From assembly GCF_000148525.1 (NCBI RefSeq), contig NZ_AEDU01000007.1, positions 1 through 64,000 on the forward strand: a DNA stretch of 64,000 nt, in the 5' to 3' direction. Below, piece after piece: positions 47,112 to 56,849 of this stretch. The translations under genes and the position numbers were made by a program. The stretch is from Streptococcus mitis SK564 (GTDB taxonomy: Bacteria; Bacillota; Bacilli; Lactobacillales; Streptococcaceae). Numbering within the stretch: position 1 is the first letter of the stretch; every line of letters begins with the position of its first letter. The notes under the pieces are model-generated. The model was not told the DNA's origin and made no database searches. It saw nothing but the letters and a program-made list of their open reading frames with translations.

Positions 47112-47966
47112 ATGAGAGTGATTGAGCAAACCTTACTAGAAAAAGTCATTATTGAACGTTCTCGTACCAGTCATAAAGGAGACTATGGCCGTCTGCTGTT
47201 GCTTGGTGGGACGTATCCTTATGGTGGTGCTATCATCATGGCTGCTTTGGCGGCTGTTAAAAGCGGTGCAGGATTGGTGACTGTTGGAACAGATAGGGAA
47301 AATATCCCAGCTTTGCACAGTCATTTACCTGAGGCTATGGCCTTTTCTCTTCAAGACCAGCAACTGTTAAAAGAGCAGTTGGAGAAGGCAGAAGTGGTCT
47401 TAGTGGGGCCTGGTTTACGAGACGATGCTTTTGGAGAAGATCTAGTAAAACAAGTCTTTGTTAATTTAAGCAAAAATCAGATTTTGATTGTAGATGGTGG
47501 TGCCCTGACCATTCTTGCTAGAACAAGTCGGTCATTTCCGTTTAACCAGCTTATCCTAACTCCCCACCAAAAGGAGTGGGAAAAACTGTCTGGAATTACG
47601 ATTGAAAAGCAAAACGAAGCTACAACAGCTAGTGCCCTGACTTCTTTCCCTCAAGGAACAATTTTGGTGGAGAAAGGTCCAGCTACTCGTATTTGGCAAG
47701 CTGGCCAATCTGATTATTACCAGTTACATGTTGGCGGTCCCTATCAGGCGACTGGGGGAATGGGAGATACTCTGGCTGGGATGATTGCAGGATTTGCAGG
47801 CCAATTCCGACAGGCCAGTCTCTACGAGCGTGTAACCGTAGCGACTCATCTTCATTCAGCCATAGCCCAAGAATTAGCTCAAGAACATTATATGGTCTTG
47901 CCAACGGAAATTAGTAATTGTCTTCCTAAAGTAATGAATAAAATATCTCAAAAAAGACTGGGATAA
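47112..47966 (+). CDS. nnrD: ADP-dependent NAD(P)H-hydrate dehydratase
   Basis: 284 residues of the carbohydrate-kinase-like YjeF C-terminal family. Visible motifs are HKGDYGRLLLLGGTYPYGGA near the N-terminus, LTPHQKEW, and GGPYQATGGMGDTLAGMIAG with the catalytic Asp. It repairs hydrated NADH/NADPH. The epimerase partner (NnrE) is not fused to it here, as usual for streptococci. ATG 47112 has GAGAGGAAA before it. Confidence 0.87.
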   Translation: MRVIEQTLLEKVIIERSRTSHKGDYGRLLLLGGTYPYGGAIIMAALAAVKSGAGLVTVGTDRENIPALHSHLPEAMAFSLQDQQLLKEQLEKAEVVLVGPGLRDDAFGEDLVKQVFVNLSKNQILIVDGGALTILARTSRSFPFNQLILTPHQKEWEKLSGITIEKQNEATTASALTSFPQGTILVEKGPATRIWQAGQSDYYQLHVGGPYQATGGMGDTLAGMIAGFAGQFRQASLYERVTVATHLHSAIAQELAQEHYMVLPTEISNCLPKVMNKISQKRLG

Positions 47967-48007
47967 AATTCAATTTTAGGAGAAAACGAAGTAAATATTA
48001 CCACAAT

Positions 48008-48057
48008 AAAACGCATAATATCAAGTTTTTTAATACCTGATACTATGCGTTTTTGAC
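48008..48057. terminator. Bidirectional terminator between nnrD and dacA
   Basis: AAAACGCATAATATCAAG (48008-48025) and CTGATACTATGCGTTTT (about 48037-48053) form a long hairpin with U-tract on both strands; wobbles favour the minus direction. Confidence 0.72.
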
Positions 48058-48112
48058 TTTAAAGACTTTTTGGTCTGTTTCTATTTTGGAGCAATCTTTT
48101 GCTCAGTATGTT

Positions 48113-49354
48113 TTATAATTTCTCGTTGATAAATCGGATAAACTGATTCCACCAAACTTTTAAGAAGAAGGCTTTTTCAACTTTCTTTTCTGCTACCATT
48201 TCGAAACTAGGACGTTCTGTGGTAATGTAACCTTGACCAATCAAATCCTTGTCTTCGTAAGTCAAATGGCCAACCACTGTTCCCGCTTCAAGTGGTGCGG
48301 GGATTGCTTTAGAATCAGGTGTGAATTGAATAGATTGGGAAGATTGATTCCCACCACGTTCAATTAGATAGATATCCTCTGGGGCCACTGCAGTGACCGT
48401 ATCTTCTTTTCCATCTTGTACAGGGACTTTGCTATCTTGATAGGCATCGCCTTGCTGAACGACTTTGCGAAGTGTAAATGTAGAAGAAATATAATCCATT
48501 AGGGAAGATGTAGCTGTAAAACGAGAGTAAGGATTATTATCTTGATGATCTGCATTCAAAACAACTGTGATAACCCTCATGCCTTTTTCGACAGTAGTAC
48601 CAACAAAAGACTCTCCAGCCTTATCTGTTGTTCCTGTTTTCAGTCCATCAAAACCACCACGGTAAGCAGGCATACCTTCTAACATGTAGTTGGTTGAAGT
48701 GATTGTCATTCCAGCAAAAGTAGAAGAAGGTTTTTTGGTAATTTCTAAGACTTGTGGGTATTTTTTGATGAGGTTACGAGCAACGATAGCAACATCATAA
48801 GCACTGAGCTTATTTTCATCATCTTTATTAGACCCTGGGTAAATGTTATCTCCGAGAGTTTCGTTATTCAGACCAGTTGTATTGACAACAGTGGCATCTT
48901 TGATTCCCCATTCCAAGAGTTTTGCTCGCATCATATCAACGAAGTTTTTTTCTGAGCCAGCAATTTTCTCAGCTAGGGCAATAGCGGCGCTGTTGGCACT
49001 AGATACCAAAGTTGCTTCAAGCAACTCTTCGACAGTATAATTACGGGCCTCCATAGGAACATTACTGGCTTCAGAATTTGTCGTCAATTGATAAGGATAA
49101 TCAGAAATATCTACTGGGGTGGATAGTGTGATACTTCCATTTTCGAGTGCTTCATAGACCAGGTAAACGGTAAGCAGTTTTGTTATAGAAGCAATTTCGA
49201 CAGGTTGAGTTGCATCTTTCTCATAGAGAATTTTACCAGTATTGGCCTCAACAGCAATCGCATGTTTAGCAGCAATATTAAAATCTTGGGCAGCAACAGT
49301 AGATGCTGATCCAATAAGGGATAGACTTAAGAGAGTTAAAATGATTTTTTTCAT
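48113..49354 (-). CDS. dacA: D-alanyl-D-alanine carboxypeptidase (PBP3, class C)
   Basis: 413 residues with a signal peptide (MKKIILTLLSLSLIGSA, cleavage after VAA), the serine transpeptidase-like motifs SITK (S56-K59), SAN in LVSSANSAA, and KTG in GLKTGTTDKAGE, and a C-terminal amphipathic anchor (FFLKVWWNQFIRFINEKL). It trims the terminal D-Ala from pentapeptide stems, controlling cross-linking and division-site placement in pneumococcus. No Shine-Dalgarno is seen before the ATG; a TAGAAT -10 lies nine bases upstream, so the leader is very short. Confidence 0.93.
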   Translation of the reverse strand: MKKIILTLLSLSLIGSASTVAAQDFNIAAKHAIAVEANTGKILYEKDATQPVEIASITKLLTVYLVYEALENGSITLSTPVDISDYPYQLTTNSEASNVPMEARNYTVEELLEATLVSSANSAAIALAEKIAGSEKNFVDMMRAKLLEWGIKDATVVNTTGLNNETLGDNIYPGSNKDDENKLSAYDVAIVARNLIKKYPQVLEITKKPSSTFAGMTITSTNYMLEGMPAYRGGFDGLKTGTTDKAGESFVGTTVEKGMRVITVVLNADHQDNNPYSRFTATSSLMDYISSTFTLRKVVQQGDAYQDSKVPVQDGKEDTVTAVAPEDIYLIERGGNQSSQSIQFTPDSKAIPAPLEAGTVVGHLTYEDKDLIGQGYITTERPSFEMVAEKKVEKAFFLKVWWNQFIRFINEKL

Positions 49355-49363
49355 AGTAAGTTT

Positions 49364-49372
49364 ATTCTAACA
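49364..49372 (-). promoter_or_regulatory. Extended -10 promoter of dacA
   Basis: TGTTAGAAT read on the minus strand, -10 at 49369-49364. The ATG (49354) follows after nine bases with no ribosome site. Confidence 0.5.
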
Positions 49373-49428
49373 TAAAGAAAAAAATATTCCCAGTTTCATG
49401 ATAGAAGAAAGAAGCTTTTTTGAAAGTG

Positions 49429-49437
49429 TGGTAAAAT
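49429..49437 (+). promoter_or_regulatory. Extended -10 promoter of the AI-2E family gene
   Basis: TGGTAAAAT, -10 at 49432-49437, 19 bases before ATG 49457 with a GGAGG site between. Confidence 0.6.
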
Positions 49438-49456
49438 AGATGAATGGAGGTAGCTC

Positions 49457-50566
49457 ATGTTTCGTAAGAATAAATTATTTTTTTGGACCAGTGAAATTTT
49501 ATTATTAACAATCATTTTTTATTTATGGAGAGAGATGGGGGCGATTATCACGCCTTTTGTAAGCGTAGCAAACACCATCATGATTCCTTTTCTTCTAGGT
49601 GGTTTTTTATATTATTTGACCAATCCTATTGTAAATTTTTTACAAAAATATTTCAAAATTAATCGTATCATTGGTATTCTACTAACCTTGTGTGCCTTGG
49701 TGTGGGGCCTTGTCATTGGGGTAGTCTATCTCTTACCGATTTTGGTTAATCAGTTGACCAGCTTGATTGCGACTAGCCAGACTATCTACAGTCGTTTACA
49801 AGATTTGATTATGGATTTATCTACTTATCCAGCCTTTCAAAATTTGGATATTCAAGCGACTATTCAACAATTAAATCTATCCTATGTAGATATTTTACAA
49901 AATATCCTAAATAGCGTTACCAATAGTGTCGGAAGTGTTCTATCAGCTCTCTTTAGTACCGTTTTGATTATTATTATGACCCCTGTGTTTTTGGTTTATT
50001 TTTTGTTAGATGGTAACAAATTTTTGCCGATGCTTGAGCGCACTGTTTTAAAGAGAGATAAGTTGCATATTGCAGGTCTTTTAAAGAATTTGAATGCAAC
50101 AATTGCTCGCTATATTAGCGGAGTCGCAATTGATGCCATTATTATCGGTTGTTTGGCCTTTATCGGATATAGCGTGATTGGTTTGAAATACGCTTTGGTT
50201 TTCGCCATCTTTTCAGGATTGGCCAATCTCATTCCTTATGTGGGACCAAGTATTGGCTTGATTCCGATGATTATTGCCAATGTCTTTACGGATCCTCATA
50301 GAATGCTAATTGCAGTTGTTTACATGCTAATCATTCAACAAGTGGATGGCAATATCCTCTACCCTCGAATCGTTGGTGGCGTGATGAAAGTCCATCCAAT
50401 AACAATTTTAGTATTACTTTTGTTATCAAGCAATATCTATGGGGTCATTGGCATGATTGTCGCAGTACCAACCTATTCTATCTTAAAAGAAATTTCTAAG
50501 TTCTTATCACGTTTGTATGAAAACCATAAAACAATGAAAGAACGAGAAAGAGAATTAGCTAAGTAA
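49457..50566 (+). CDS. AI-2E family transporter-like membrane protein (YubA type)
   Basis: 369 residues with about eight hydrophobic segments. The conserved family block SGLANLIPYVGPSIGLIP near residue 255 and the end segment GVIGMIVAVPTYSILKE are present. The family includes TqsA and other permeases with varied substrates, so the autoinducer-2 name is only a family label. The start ATG has TGGAGG before it. It is followed by a terminator and then tuf. Confidence 0.82.
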   Translation: MFRKNKLFFWTSEILLLTIIFYLWREMGAIITPFVSVANTIMIPFLLGGFLYYLTNPIVNFLQKYFKINRIIGILLTLCALVWGLVIGVVYLLPILVNQLTSLIATSQTIYSRLQDLIMDLSTYPAFQNLDIQATIQQLNLSYVDILQNILNSVTNSVGSVLSALFSTVLIIIMTPVFLVYFLLDGNKFLPMLERTVLKRDKLHIAGLLKNLNATIARYISGVAIDAIIIGCLAFIGYSVIGLKYALVFAIFSGLANLIPYVGPSIGLIPMIIANVFTDPHRMLIAVVYMLIIQQVDGNILYPRIVGGVMKVHPITILVLLLLSSNIYGVIGMIVAVPTYSILKEISKFLSRLYENHKTMKERERELAK

Positions 50567-50590
50567 AAGTCAGGAAATTCCTGATTTTTC
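50565..50590 (+). terminator. Rho-independent terminator after the AI-2E gene
   Basis: TCAGGA (50569-50574) pairs with TCCTGA (50577-50582), flanked by A and T runs. Confidence 0.75.
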
Positions 50591-50673
50591 TTTTTCTTTA
50601 GGTAAATTATAGAAGTAGAAGTGCCATTTAGATTGGCCTATTAAGAATAATTCACAAAAACTTTGTAAAACAC

Positions 50674-50701
50674 TTGCAATTTAGCTGAAATTTGATAAAA
50701 T
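50674..50701 (+). promoter_or_regulatory. Promoter of tuf
   Basis: TTGCAA (50674-50679), 16-bp spacer, TGATAAAAT (-10 at 50696-50701). A 5' leader of about 65 bases without clear hairpins precedes ATG 50773. Confidence 0.8.
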
Positions 50702-50772
50702 AGTAAGGAAAGTTAGACTGTATTGCCTACTGTCTATCTATAAAATATATTTTATTGGAGGCTTTTACTCAA

Positions 50773-51969
<1,197 letters not shown>

Positions 51970-52012
51970 TTCGATTTAGTTCCCAGAAGAACAATTATTT
52001 AAGTCAGACACT

Positions 52013-52043
52013 AAAAGAATCTTGCTTTGCAAGGTTCTTTTTT
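52013..52043 (+). terminator. Rho-independent terminator of tuf
   Basis: AAAAGAATCTTGC (52013-52025) pairs with GCAAGGTTCTTTT (52029-52041), one wobble, then Ts. Confidence 0.9.
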
Positions 52044-52191
52044 ATGTGACTATTAGTCCGTCTCGCTCGGTTAGGTGCGAGACAAAAAAACCACCCGCTA
52101 TGCGTGTGTGCGTCGAAGGTTATACCAAAAAAACTCCGAACGCGATACAATAAAGGTGTTCAAGCCAATTGTAAAGCGAAAGGAGAAAAAT

Positions 52192-52656
52192 ATGGCACAA
52201 AAGGCTCATAGTTTATCGCACACAAAGTGGCACTGTAAGTATCACATTGTGTTCACCCCTAAGTATAGACGAAAAGTTATCTATAATCAATATCGAAGTA
52301 GTTTAGGAGAAATATTTCATCGTTTGTGTAGTTATAAAGGAGTTGAAATTATCGAGGGTCACTTAATGCCAGACCATGTACATATGTTAGTAAGTATTCC
52401 ACCAAGGATAAGTATTTCGAGTTTCATGGGCTATTTAAAAGGAAGAAGTTCACTCATGATGTTTGATAAACACGCCAACCTCAAGTACAAGTTTGGGAAT
52501 CGGCATTTCTGGGCGGAAGGTTATTATGTAAGTACGGTGGGACTCAATGAAGCCACAATTAAGAAATATATTCAAGAACAGGAAAAGCATGATATAGCAC
52601 TAGATAAATTAAGTGTAAAAGAATATGAGAATCCCTTTAGAGATAGTGGTAAGTAA
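52192..52656 (+). CDS. tnpA: IS200/IS605 family Y1 transposase TnpA
   Basis: 154 residues. ATG 52192 with AAAGGAGAAAAAT before it is chosen; a frame opening at 52075 is an upstream extension through the IS left end. The HUH motif is HVH (62-64) and the catalytic tyrosine is Y126 in KKYIQEQ. It transposes single-stranded DNA between the subterminal hairpins. The frame appears intact. No TnpB gene follows; instead about 140 structured bases lie before the right end. Confidence 0.9.
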   Translation: MAQKAHSLSHTKWHCKYHIVFTPKYRRKVIYNQYRSSLGEIFHRLCSYKGVEIIEGHLMPDHVHMLVSIPPRISISSFMGYLKGRSSLMMFDKHANLKYKFGNRHFWAEGYYVSTVGLNEATIKKYIQEQEKHDIALDKLSVKEYENPFRDSGK

Positions 52657-52663
52657 TACTAAA

Positions 52664-52792
52664 GCCTCTTTGAGAGGCAAGTGACGAGTCAAGAGCAATA
52701 AGGCTTGAACAAAGTGAAAGCCAGCGTCTTTAGGCGCTGGCTGGTAATTTGGGCTTATAGCCCTGGGACAAACCACCCGTTTGACGGGTGGT
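52664..52792 (+). ncRNA. Hairpin-rich tail of the IS200-type element
   Basis: The stretch contains GCCTCT/AGAGGC (52664-52669 with 52673-52678), TCAAG/CTTGA (52689-52693 with 52704-52708), GCCAGCGTC/GGCGCTGGC (52720-52728 with 52733-52741), GGGCT/AGCCC (52751-52755 with 52759-52763) and the right-end hairpin (52772-52792). There is no ORF. It could be a structured RNA, or simply the right-end DNA fold used in transposition. Confidence 0.4.
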
Positions 52793-52832
52793 CATGATTT
52801 TCTACAGGATAATGGTTGGTCCGTAGAGACTT

Positions 52833-53028
52833 ATACTCTTCGAAAACCAAAGAGCAAACTAGGAAGCTAGCCGAAGGATGCTCAAAACACTGTTTTGAGG
52901 TTGCAGATAGAACTGACGAAGTCAGCTCAAAACATGTTTTTGAGGTTGTAGATAAGACTGACGAAGTCAGTAATCATATATACCGCAAGGCGAAGCTGAC
53001 GCGGTTTGAAGAGATTTTCGAAGAGTAT
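52833..53028. repeat. BOX element with two boxB units (A-B2-C)
   Basis: Left end TACTCTTCGAAAACC then boxC-like AAACTAGGAAGCTAGCC; two boxB units of 45 bases (CTCAAAACACTGTTTTGAGG... and CTCAAAACATGTTTTTGAGG..., each ending CTGACGAAGTCAG); boxA at the right (CGCAAGGCGAAGCTGACGC, ending CGAAGAGTAT). An open frame 52816-53094 through it is an artefact. Confidence 0.85.
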
Positions 53029-53044
53029 AAAATTGAATTGCTTA

Positions 53045-53078
53045 TAAAAAAGCTCTATACATCTGATGTGCATAGAGC
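53045..53078 (-). terminator. Terminator of the helicase gene (minus strand)
   Basis: GCTCTATGCA...TGTATAGAGC on the minus strand (53078-53052), one wobble, then six Ts. Confidence 0.82.
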
Positions 53079-53086
53079 AATGGGGA

Positions 53087-54169
53087 TTATTTGATATAGA
53101 GTTCTTGGTTTTTCAAGACAATTTCACGGACACTTGCAAACTTCTTAAGTTTTTTGAGTTCTTCAGGATGGGTTACGAGAGTGATAACATAACCTTCCTT
53201 GCCCATACGGCCAGTACGGCCAGCACGGTGAGTGTAGGTTTCAATATCTCTAGGAACATCAAAGTTTACGACGCATTCTAGGCTATCGATATCAATTCCA
53301 CGAGCCAAAAGGTCAGTTGCAAGAAGCAGGGTTAGTTGCTTGTCTTTAAACTTTTCTAAGATGACTTTTCTAAATTTGACATTGACATCACTAGCAAGGG
53401 AAACAGCCAAGATATCCCGATACTGTAGTTTTTCTTCTGAACTTCCAAGGTCTGATAGGCTGTTAAAGAAGACCAGACCACGGAAATCCTCTACATGAGC
53501 CAGTTTTCGTAGTATATCCACTCGGTGACGTTGATCTACCTGCATGTAGAAGTGCTGGATGTTGTCCAATTTTTGGTCAGAAAGATCAATGGTACATGTG
53601 TTAGGCGCAATCTTCTTTTGGTCAAACTTGGTTGTCGCACTCATATAGACAAGTTGGTGGTCACGAGGTGCGTAGTGAGTAATTTTCTCGACAAAGTGTA
53701 TCTGAGAATCATCTAGCAATTGGTCAAATTCATCTAGAATGATGGTTTCCACATTCATCATCTTGATTTTTTTCAATTTAATTAGTTCAAAGATACGGCC
53801 AGGGGTTCCAATCAGAATTTCTGGTCCTTTTTTTAGGCGTTCAATCTGGCGTTTCTGACTCGAACCTGATAAGAAGAGTTGGGCAGTTAAGCCGATAGCT
53901 TCAGCCCACGTTTTACATACATCAAAAATCTGTCCAGCAAGCTCTGTATTTGGTGCTAGAATCAAGAGTTGTTGGGCTTTTTTCTTTTGTAGTCTGAGAA
54001 GACTTGGTAGAAGGTAAGCTAGGGTCTTACCAGTTCCTGTTGAGCTCACTCCTAGGAGGTTTTCTCCAGCAAGAAGGGGCTCAAATAGTTGAGTTTGAAT
54101 GGGGGTGAATTCTTGGAAACCGAGTTGGTCACTCAGTTCTTGCCATTCAGTCGGTAGTTTGTTTTTCAT
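53087..54169 (-). CDS. Minimal DEAD-box-type RNA helicase (DEFD motif II)
   Basis: 360 residues containing only the helicase core: Q motif FQEFTPIQTQLF, Walker A SSTGTGKT, motif II reading DEFD rather than DEAD, SAT in MSATTKF, and the C-terminal HRAGRTGRMG. No C-terminal RNA-binding extension is present, so substrate choice must come from elsewhere. The start ATG overlaps the end of the Gfo/Idh gene by four bases, so both are one operon. Confidence 0.87.
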   Translation of the reverse strand: MKNKLPTEWQELSDQLGFQEFTPIQTQLFEPLLAGENLLGVSSTGTGKTLAYLLPSLLRLQKKKAQQLLILAPNTELAGQIFDVCKTWAEAIGLTAQLFLSGSSQKRQIERLKKGPEILIGTPGRIFELIKLKKIKMMNVETIILDEFDQLLDDSQIHFVEKITHYAPRDHQLVYMSATTKFDQKKIAPNTCTIDLSDQKLDNIQHFYMQVDQRHRVDILRKLAHVEDFRGLVFFNSLSDLGSSEEKLQYRDILAVSLASDVNVKFRKVILEKFKDKQLTLLLATDLLARGIDIDSLECVVNFDVPRDIETYTHRAGRTGRMGKEGYVITLVTHPEELKKLKKFASVREIVLKNQELYIK

Positions 54170-55143
54170 TTTTCTGCCTCAAATCTAATGCCAGCAGTCT
54201 GGCGCATGGTAAATAGTAGTTCATGAACAGAACTTGCATCTTCCAGCCAAGTTTGGTAGAGATTCAGATCTGGTTGCTGGATCATGTGTGCAAATGCATC
54301 GACTTCCTCAGTCATCGTATGGGGAGCTTGTTGGATAGGGAGCTGGATTTGATTTCCTTGGTGGTCGGTAAAAATAGCTGAGCGAACATGCTCAATTGTG
54401 TTGAGCGTCAGGGTTCCATCTGTCGTATAAATCTCGCAAGGAAGATTGGAAGTGATGTTTTTCCCAGCCTTGATATGAACTTGAAAGTCTGGGTAGAAGA
54501 GGATACCGTCTCCATTTAGGTCCATGCTATTGTCAAGCTGTTGTCCTTGATAGGTCGCGTCCTCAGCTTTCCCAAAAAGACGAACGGCAGCGTAGAGAGG
54601 ATAAATCCCCAAATCCATGAGAGCACCGCCAGCAAAACGATCTGAGAAGACATTTGGTGTTTCCCCAGCCAATAAGTTAGGCATTTTGGAAGAATACTTG
54701 GCATAGTTGAAATCTGCTCCCAAAATTTGTTTGTCTGCTAAAAAGTTTTTGATGATAGTGAAAGCTTTTTCATGGTAGTTCCGTGCCGCTTCGAATATAA
54801 AACAGTGATTTTTCTCAGCTGTGTGAATCAAATCTAGCCATTCTTGTGGCTGAGTGACGGCTGGCTTTTCAAGAATGACATGTTTACTTGCAGACAATGC
54901 AGCTTTTGCCTGAGCAAAATGCAAGGAGTTTGGGCTAGCAATATAGACCACATCAAAGGAGCTCTTGAAGAAGTCCTCTACTTGATCAAAGAGTTGGATA
55001 TTCTGGTAGCGAGAAGCAAAGGTTGCCGCAGTTTCTAGTTTTCTAGAATAGACTGCGACCAGCTGGTATTTTCCACTGGCATGGGCTGCCTCTATAAAGC
55101 GATGGCTGATAGCGCCAGTGCCGATGACACCTAATTTAAGCAT
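54166..55143 (-). CDS. Gfo/Idh/MocA family oxidoreductase
   Basis: 325 residues from ATG 55143 with AAAAGGAGT upstream (the frame opens further at 55227 without a site). N-terminal Rossmann NAD(P) motif GVIGTGAISHRF, the signature EKPAVT in VILEKPAV (about residue 92), and a C-terminal beta-sheet domain. The substrate is unknown; the family reduces or oxidises sugars and inositols. It is co-transcribed with the helicase gene. Confidence 0.85.
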   Translation of the reverse strand: MLKLGVIGTGAISHRFIEAAHASGKYQLVAVYSRKLETAATFASRYQNIQLFDQVEDFFKSSFDVVYIASPNSLHFAQAKAALSASKHVILEKPAVTQPQEWLDLIHTAEKNHCFIFEAARNYHEKAFTIIKNFLADKQILGADFNYAKYSSKMPNLLAGETPNVFSDRFAGGALMDLGIYPLYAAVRLFGKAEDATYQGQQLDNSMDLNGDGILFYPDFQVHIKAGKNITSNLPCEIYTTDGTLTLNTIEHVRSAIFTDHQGNQIQLPIQQAPHTMTEEVDAFAHMIQQPDLNLYQTWLEDASSVHELLFTMRQTAGIRFEAEK

Positions 55144-55177
55144 AGATACTCCTTTTCCGATTTCAAATCCTTCTTTC

Positions 55178-55207
55178 ATTATAACATAGATAGACGTGAC
55201 TATCCAA
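55178..55207 (-). promoter_or_regulatory. Promoter of the Gfo/Idh-helicase operon
   Basis: On the minus strand TTGGAT (55207-55202), 18-bp spacer, TGTTATAAT (-10 at 55183-55178). Confidence 0.72.
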
Positions 55208-55256
55208 CAGAGGGTAAAAAATTTCAAATAAGCTACTAGGTCTTTTCCAAAGAAAG

Positions 55257-55265
55257 TGGTACAAT
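55257..55265 (+). promoter_or_regulatory. Extended -10 promoter of the DUF1275 gene
   Basis: TGGTACAAT, -10 at 55260-55265; ATG 55297 follows with AGGAGGG. Confidence 0.65.
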
Positions 55266-55296
55266 AATAAGATGAGTAAATGAAATAGGAGGGAAA

Positions 55297-55989
55297 ATGA
55301 GGTTATTGCCTATAAGAAAAATATCACGTCAGTCTAAGAGGCTAGCGCTTTTTTTGACTTTTTGTGCAGGATATGTAGACGCCTATACTTTTATTGTGCG
55401 AGGGAACACTCTTGTCGCTGGACAAACTGGGAATGTAGTCTTTCTTTCAGTAGGTCTGATTCAACACAATGTGTCAGATGCCAGTGCCAAAGTAATGACA
55501 TTGCTAGCTTTTATGATGGGGGTCTTTTTATTAACTGTTTATAAGGAAAAATTGAGAATTGTGAAAAAGCCTATTCTGTCACTGATTCCTTTGGCAATCT
55601 TATCAATCATTATTGGTTCTGTGCCACAAACTGTAGATAATATCTATCTAGTACCGCCCTTGGCCTTCTGTATGGGATTGGTGACAACTGCTTTTGGAGA
55701 AGTGTCGGGTATTGCCTATAATAACGCTTTTATGACAGGGAATATCAAACGAACCATGCTGGCTTTTGGAGATTATTTCCGAACCAAGCACACACCATTT
55801 TTACGTGAAGGGATTATCTTTGTAAGCCTGCTTAGTAGTTTTGTACTTGGCGTTGTCTTTTCAGCCTATTTGACGATTTTCTATAATGAAAAGACTATTC
55901 TTGGTGTTCCTATTATGATGAGTATTTTTTACCTCAGCATGCTTTTTGCCTCGTGGCGGAAAAAAGTAAAAGAAAAAGCTTCATTTTAG
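55297..55989 (+). CDS. DUF1275 (YoaK) family membrane protein
   Basis: 230 residues with about six membrane helices. The conserved SRQSKRLALFLTFCAGYVDA start and the VAGQTGNVVFLSVGL motif mark the YoaK/DUF1275 family, predicted transport-related proteins of unknown substrate. It lies between the divergent Gfo/Idh operon and the L21 operon. Confidence 0.8.
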   Translation: MRLLPIRKISRQSKRLALFLTFCAGYVDAYTFIVRGNTLVAGQTGNVVFLSVGLIQHNVSDASAKVMTLLAFMMGVFLLTVYKEKLRIVKKPILSLIPLAILSIIIGSVPQTVDNIYLVPPLAFCMGLVTTAFGEVSGIAYNNAFMTGNIKRTMLAFGDYFRTKHTPFLREGIIFVSLLSSFVLGVVFSAYLTIFYNEKTILGVPIMMSIFYLSMLFASWRKKVKEKASF

Positions 55990-55999
55990 GTGTTATTAC

Positions 56000-56028
56000 T
56001 TGTAAGAAAATAGGAGATATGCTATACT
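56000..56028 (+). promoter_or_regulatory. Promoter of the rplU-prp-rpmA operon
   Basis: TTGTAA (56000-56005), 17-bp spacer, TATACT (56023-56028) with extended TGC. Confidence 0.8.
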
Positions 56029-56034
56029 TTAAGA

Positions 56035-56158
56035 GTTGACTATGCACGTTCCTGTGCAACCGCACGAACATCGTTGCTCTAAGAGGTTCGTCCCACGATG
56101 CTAGGCGAGTCTTCACAAAAAATTCGGGGAAACCCATAAAAATCATAGGAGGTGCATA
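56035..56158 (+). ncRNA. L21 ribosomal protein leader
   Basis: The 5' UTR has the order seen in the Firmicutes L21 leader: GTTCCTGTGCAACCGCACGAAC, a second hairpin around CATCGTTGCTCTAAGAGG with GTTCGTCCCACGATG, and a conserved CGAGTCTTCAC block before the rplU ribosome site. L21 is thought to bind its own leader and lower its own expression. Confidence 0.82.
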
Positions 56159-56473
56159 ATGAGCACATACGCAATTATCAAAACTGGCGGAAAACAAGTT
56201 AAAGTTGAAGTTGGTCAAGCAGTTTACGTTGAAAAATTGAACGTTGAAGCTGGTCAAGAAGTTACTTTTAACGAAGTTGTTCTTGTTGGTGGTGAAAACA
56301 CTGTTGTCGGAACTCCACTTGTTGCTGGAGCTACTGTAGTTGGAACTGTTGAAAAACAAGGAAAACAAAAGAAAGTTGTTACTTACAAGTACAAACCTAA
56401 AAAAGGTAGCCACCGTAAACAAGGTCACCGTCAACCATATACAAAAGTTGTCATCAACGCAATTAACGCTTAA
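56159..56473 (+). CDS. rplU: Ribosomal protein L21
   Basis: 104 residues, complete ([20 protein letters not shown], then [17 protein letters not shown] near the C-terminus). It is a 50S primary binding protein of 23S rRNA. ATG 56159 has TAGGAGGTG. It starts the classic operon L21-Prp-L27. Confidence 0.97.
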
Positions 56474-56479
56474 TTTTAA

Positions 56480-56833
<354 letters not shown>

Positions 56834-56849
56834 CACGGAGGAAAACATT

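Larger units (their letters stand above)
52045..52797 (+). mobile_element. IS200/IS605-type element with TnpA only
   Basis: A 465-bp Y1 transposase gene flanked by subterminal hairpins. On the left are GTCTCGC/GCGAGAC (52060-52066 with 52077-52083) and CACCCGC/GCGTGTG (52092-52098 with 52102-52108, one mismatch). On the right the perfect hairpin ACCACCCGT/ACGGGTGGT (52772-52780 with 52784-52792). AAACCACCCG occurs in the same orientation near both ends. Exact borders are uncertain: the element has no inverted repeats or target duplication, and I estimate 52045-52797. It sits directly after tuf and beside a BOX. Confidence 0.8.

Noticed and set aside
52075..52191. Upstream extension of tnpA to 52075
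   Set aside because: It reads through the IS left-end hairpins; the ATG at 52192 has the ribosome site and family-like start.
52816..53094. 92-codon open frame rich in Glu/Val
   Set aside because: It runs through the two-unit BOX repeat; the repeated codons come from boxB, not from a protein family.
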